In this document: one piece after another, positions 32,335 to 33,583 of the stretch
Layout of the letters: each line of letters begins with the position of its first letter
Position numbering within the stretch: position 1 is the first letter of the stretch
Assembly: GCA_002633005.1 (NCBI GenBank)
Contig: NMRA01000101.1
Coordinates: forward strand, 780,964 to 814,546
Source of the DNA: Phoronis australis
Taxonomy: Eukaryota > Phoronida > Phoronidae
Length of the DNA stretch: 33,583 nucleotides
Direction of reading: 5' to 3'
The notes under the pieces: generated by a model
The model's input: the letters and a program-made list of their open reading frames with translations, nothing else
What the model was told of the DNA's origin: nothing
Databases searched by the model: none
Program-made: the position numbers and the translations under genes

Positions 32335-32769
32335 GCCACAGGGAATTGAATTTTGAGATAGTTAGAAAAGGGTGGATCCCCTGTAGAAGGACTTCTTGTG
32401 TGATATTGTGATGATTATTCATTTGGTTATATTTGACACCAGTGTGAAATGAATGTGGATGTTTCTATATAAAAACGCTTTCGTGTCTGCTTCATGCATT
32501 AGTTAATGCATATTATATGCTTATGTCTGCACGGATGTGAATGCAATAAACTTATCAAAAAAGTTTCTCCTAGAAAGATATTTTTAGTAGTCTAATTCTA
32601 CGAGTTCAGTACACTTGCTATGATTTGCATAAATATAAACGAATACATTCTGGGTTGAGCAGACTTTTAGTTGTTGTAGTTTTCAGTTTCCTCCCCAAAC
32701 TTTTGAGGGTTGTGATTTGTATCGTTTCTATTGTAATACATTGTGGTTACGTTTTACACATGCACCCCT
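32335..32769 (+). repeat. 3' flanking block of the array unit, copy C (second part)
   Basis: The block matches 22540-22984, including GGGTGGATCCCCTG and TTCATTTGGTTATATTTGA. The offset between the copies is about 9.8 kb, the size of one array unit with its insertions. Confidence 0.8.
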
Positions 32770-33178
32770 CATGGTCAAAAATTTAATAGAAAGCCCGCAC
32801 GCATCGTCAACTTCTCCTGGGTAGATGGTGTGTTCAGGCACACATCCTTCACACCCCTTCCACTACAGTTAATATTCCCATTGTAATGATATCTTTCAGC
32901 AAATCAGACTCTGGGAAGACTACCACTAAATGTCACCAATGGTGAATAGATTCAATACAAGACGTGTCCCAAACAAGATTGGATGCAACTGAACTCCGTA
33001 CGTCGGTCTTATTTGTCAATGAGTTAAATCCTGATTTTATAAACTAGTGCATTCAGTTTTGCTTCAAGGTAACCCGAATATAACACAGTAACTCAGGCGT
33101 CAAATCATAGTTTTGGTAAATAACGCCTAGCTTTCGTGAAACCGTTGATGCTGTAGCACATTGACAATGACTTACGTA
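32770..33178 (+). repeat. distal upstream block of the array, copy D
   Basis: The block matches the distal upstream blocks of copies A and C (TTGGATGCAACTGAACTCC, TTTTGGTAAATAACGCC). By its position it should precede a further CTHRC1-like gene to the right of the window. Confidence 0.8.
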
Positions 33179-33345
33179 CAGTGGCGGATCTAGGATATTA
33201 TAAGGGGGCCCAACATTTTGTGTCGTAAACAATCGCGCAAAGCACGATTGTAGAGGCGCGCAGCGCCGAATGGGACTTGAGGACGTCGGGATGGGGCTTT
33301 CCCCTCCCGCCCAGGAGGAAATTTTGTTTCTGCCTCTAATTTCTT
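33179..33345 (+). mobile_element. hAT-like short element in block D
   Basis: It starts CAGTGGCGGATCTAGG at the point where copy C continues without it, and contains GCGCGCAGCGCCGA and a G/C-rich right part. Array homology resumes at about 33346. The exact right end is unclear. Confidence 0.55.
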
Positions 33346-33546
33346 GCATATAACTATTATGAATCTTCTATGTAGGCCTATTTCAATCTGAAGTCCCTAT
33401 TCAGTTGACCTTGCACTCTGCTAAAATACTGTCGAAGTTGTTTTAAAATCTTTTTTGGTTTGGAAGTCAAGTTTTTTTCTATGTATGATTATGTGTCAAC
33501 GGGACATATATCTATATATTTTTCTAAATTTGATGCATATAAATTG

Positions 33547-33583
33547 GGATTGGTCTAAAAACCCCTCGACCCCCACACCCCAC
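33547..33583. mobile_element. left end of a second copy of the C/G-rich inverted-repeat element (cut by window)
   Basis: TGGGATTGGTCTAAAAACCCC followed by CTCGACCCCCACACCCC corresponds to 24144 onward. Its flank (TTTGATGCATATAAAT) equals the flank of the first copy, so insertion came before the units duplicated. Confidence 0.7.

Overview
This window is intron-rich animal DNA. Coding exons are short, have GT-AG introns with consistent phases, sit in AT-rich non-coding sequence, and are separated by many small non-autonomous transposons, foldback elements and microsatellites. No bacterial or viral gene organisation is present. A CLIP-170-type gene next to a local expansion of CTHRC1-like genes, together with tRNA-SINE and hAT-like debris, suggests a marine invertebrate, most likely a non-vertebrate deuterostome such as a lancelet, hemichordate or echinoderm. 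The species cannot be fixed from the sequence alone. Two single N bases (12581 and 16201) mark assembly joins.

Region 1 (about 1-5.9 kb, minus strand) is the 5' part of a CLIP-170/CLIP1 family gene. Four coding exons give the start methionine and basic N-terminus, a glycine run, both CAP-Gly domains with GKNDG motifs, and the start of the Ser-rich region before the coiled coil. The rest of the gene must lie left of the window. Region 2 (about 5.9-14.7 kb) has no gene I can support. It holds a tRNA-derived SINE beside a perfect 22-bp palindrome, a 162-bp foldback element, a 74/91-bp tandem duplication and hAT-like ends.

Region 3 (14.7 kb to the end, plus strand) is a tandem array of small secreted proteins whose C-terminal half is the CTHRC1 (collagen triple helix repeat containing 1) domain. 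Gene B (18191-22151, 173 aa) and gene C (26595-29133, 177 aa) are complete six-exon genes with identical intron phases. Copy A (15306-16062) has only promoter and exons 1-3 and ends at the N, so it is probably an allelic copy of gene B left in the assembly. A fourth upstream block at 32770-33178 predicts another member just right of the window. The proteins have a signal peptide but no Gly-X-Y repeat. Two tiny exons (32 and 20 nt) instead encode a three-heptad coil after a single N-terminal cysteine. The copies share a TATA promoter with matching STAT and (in A and B) forkhead motifs. Between B and C, the main CTHRC1 exon shows 13 amino-acid-changing codons against 3 silent ones.

The array is interrupted by unusual repeats: a foldback element built from inverted arrays of about 142-bp subunits (19660-21359, plus one arm at about 16940-17825 just upstream of the gene B promoter), an 828-bp inverted-repeat element with G/C-rich minisatellite ends (24144-24971), and a dimeric repeat of about 557 bp with interchangeable middles (30474-31550).
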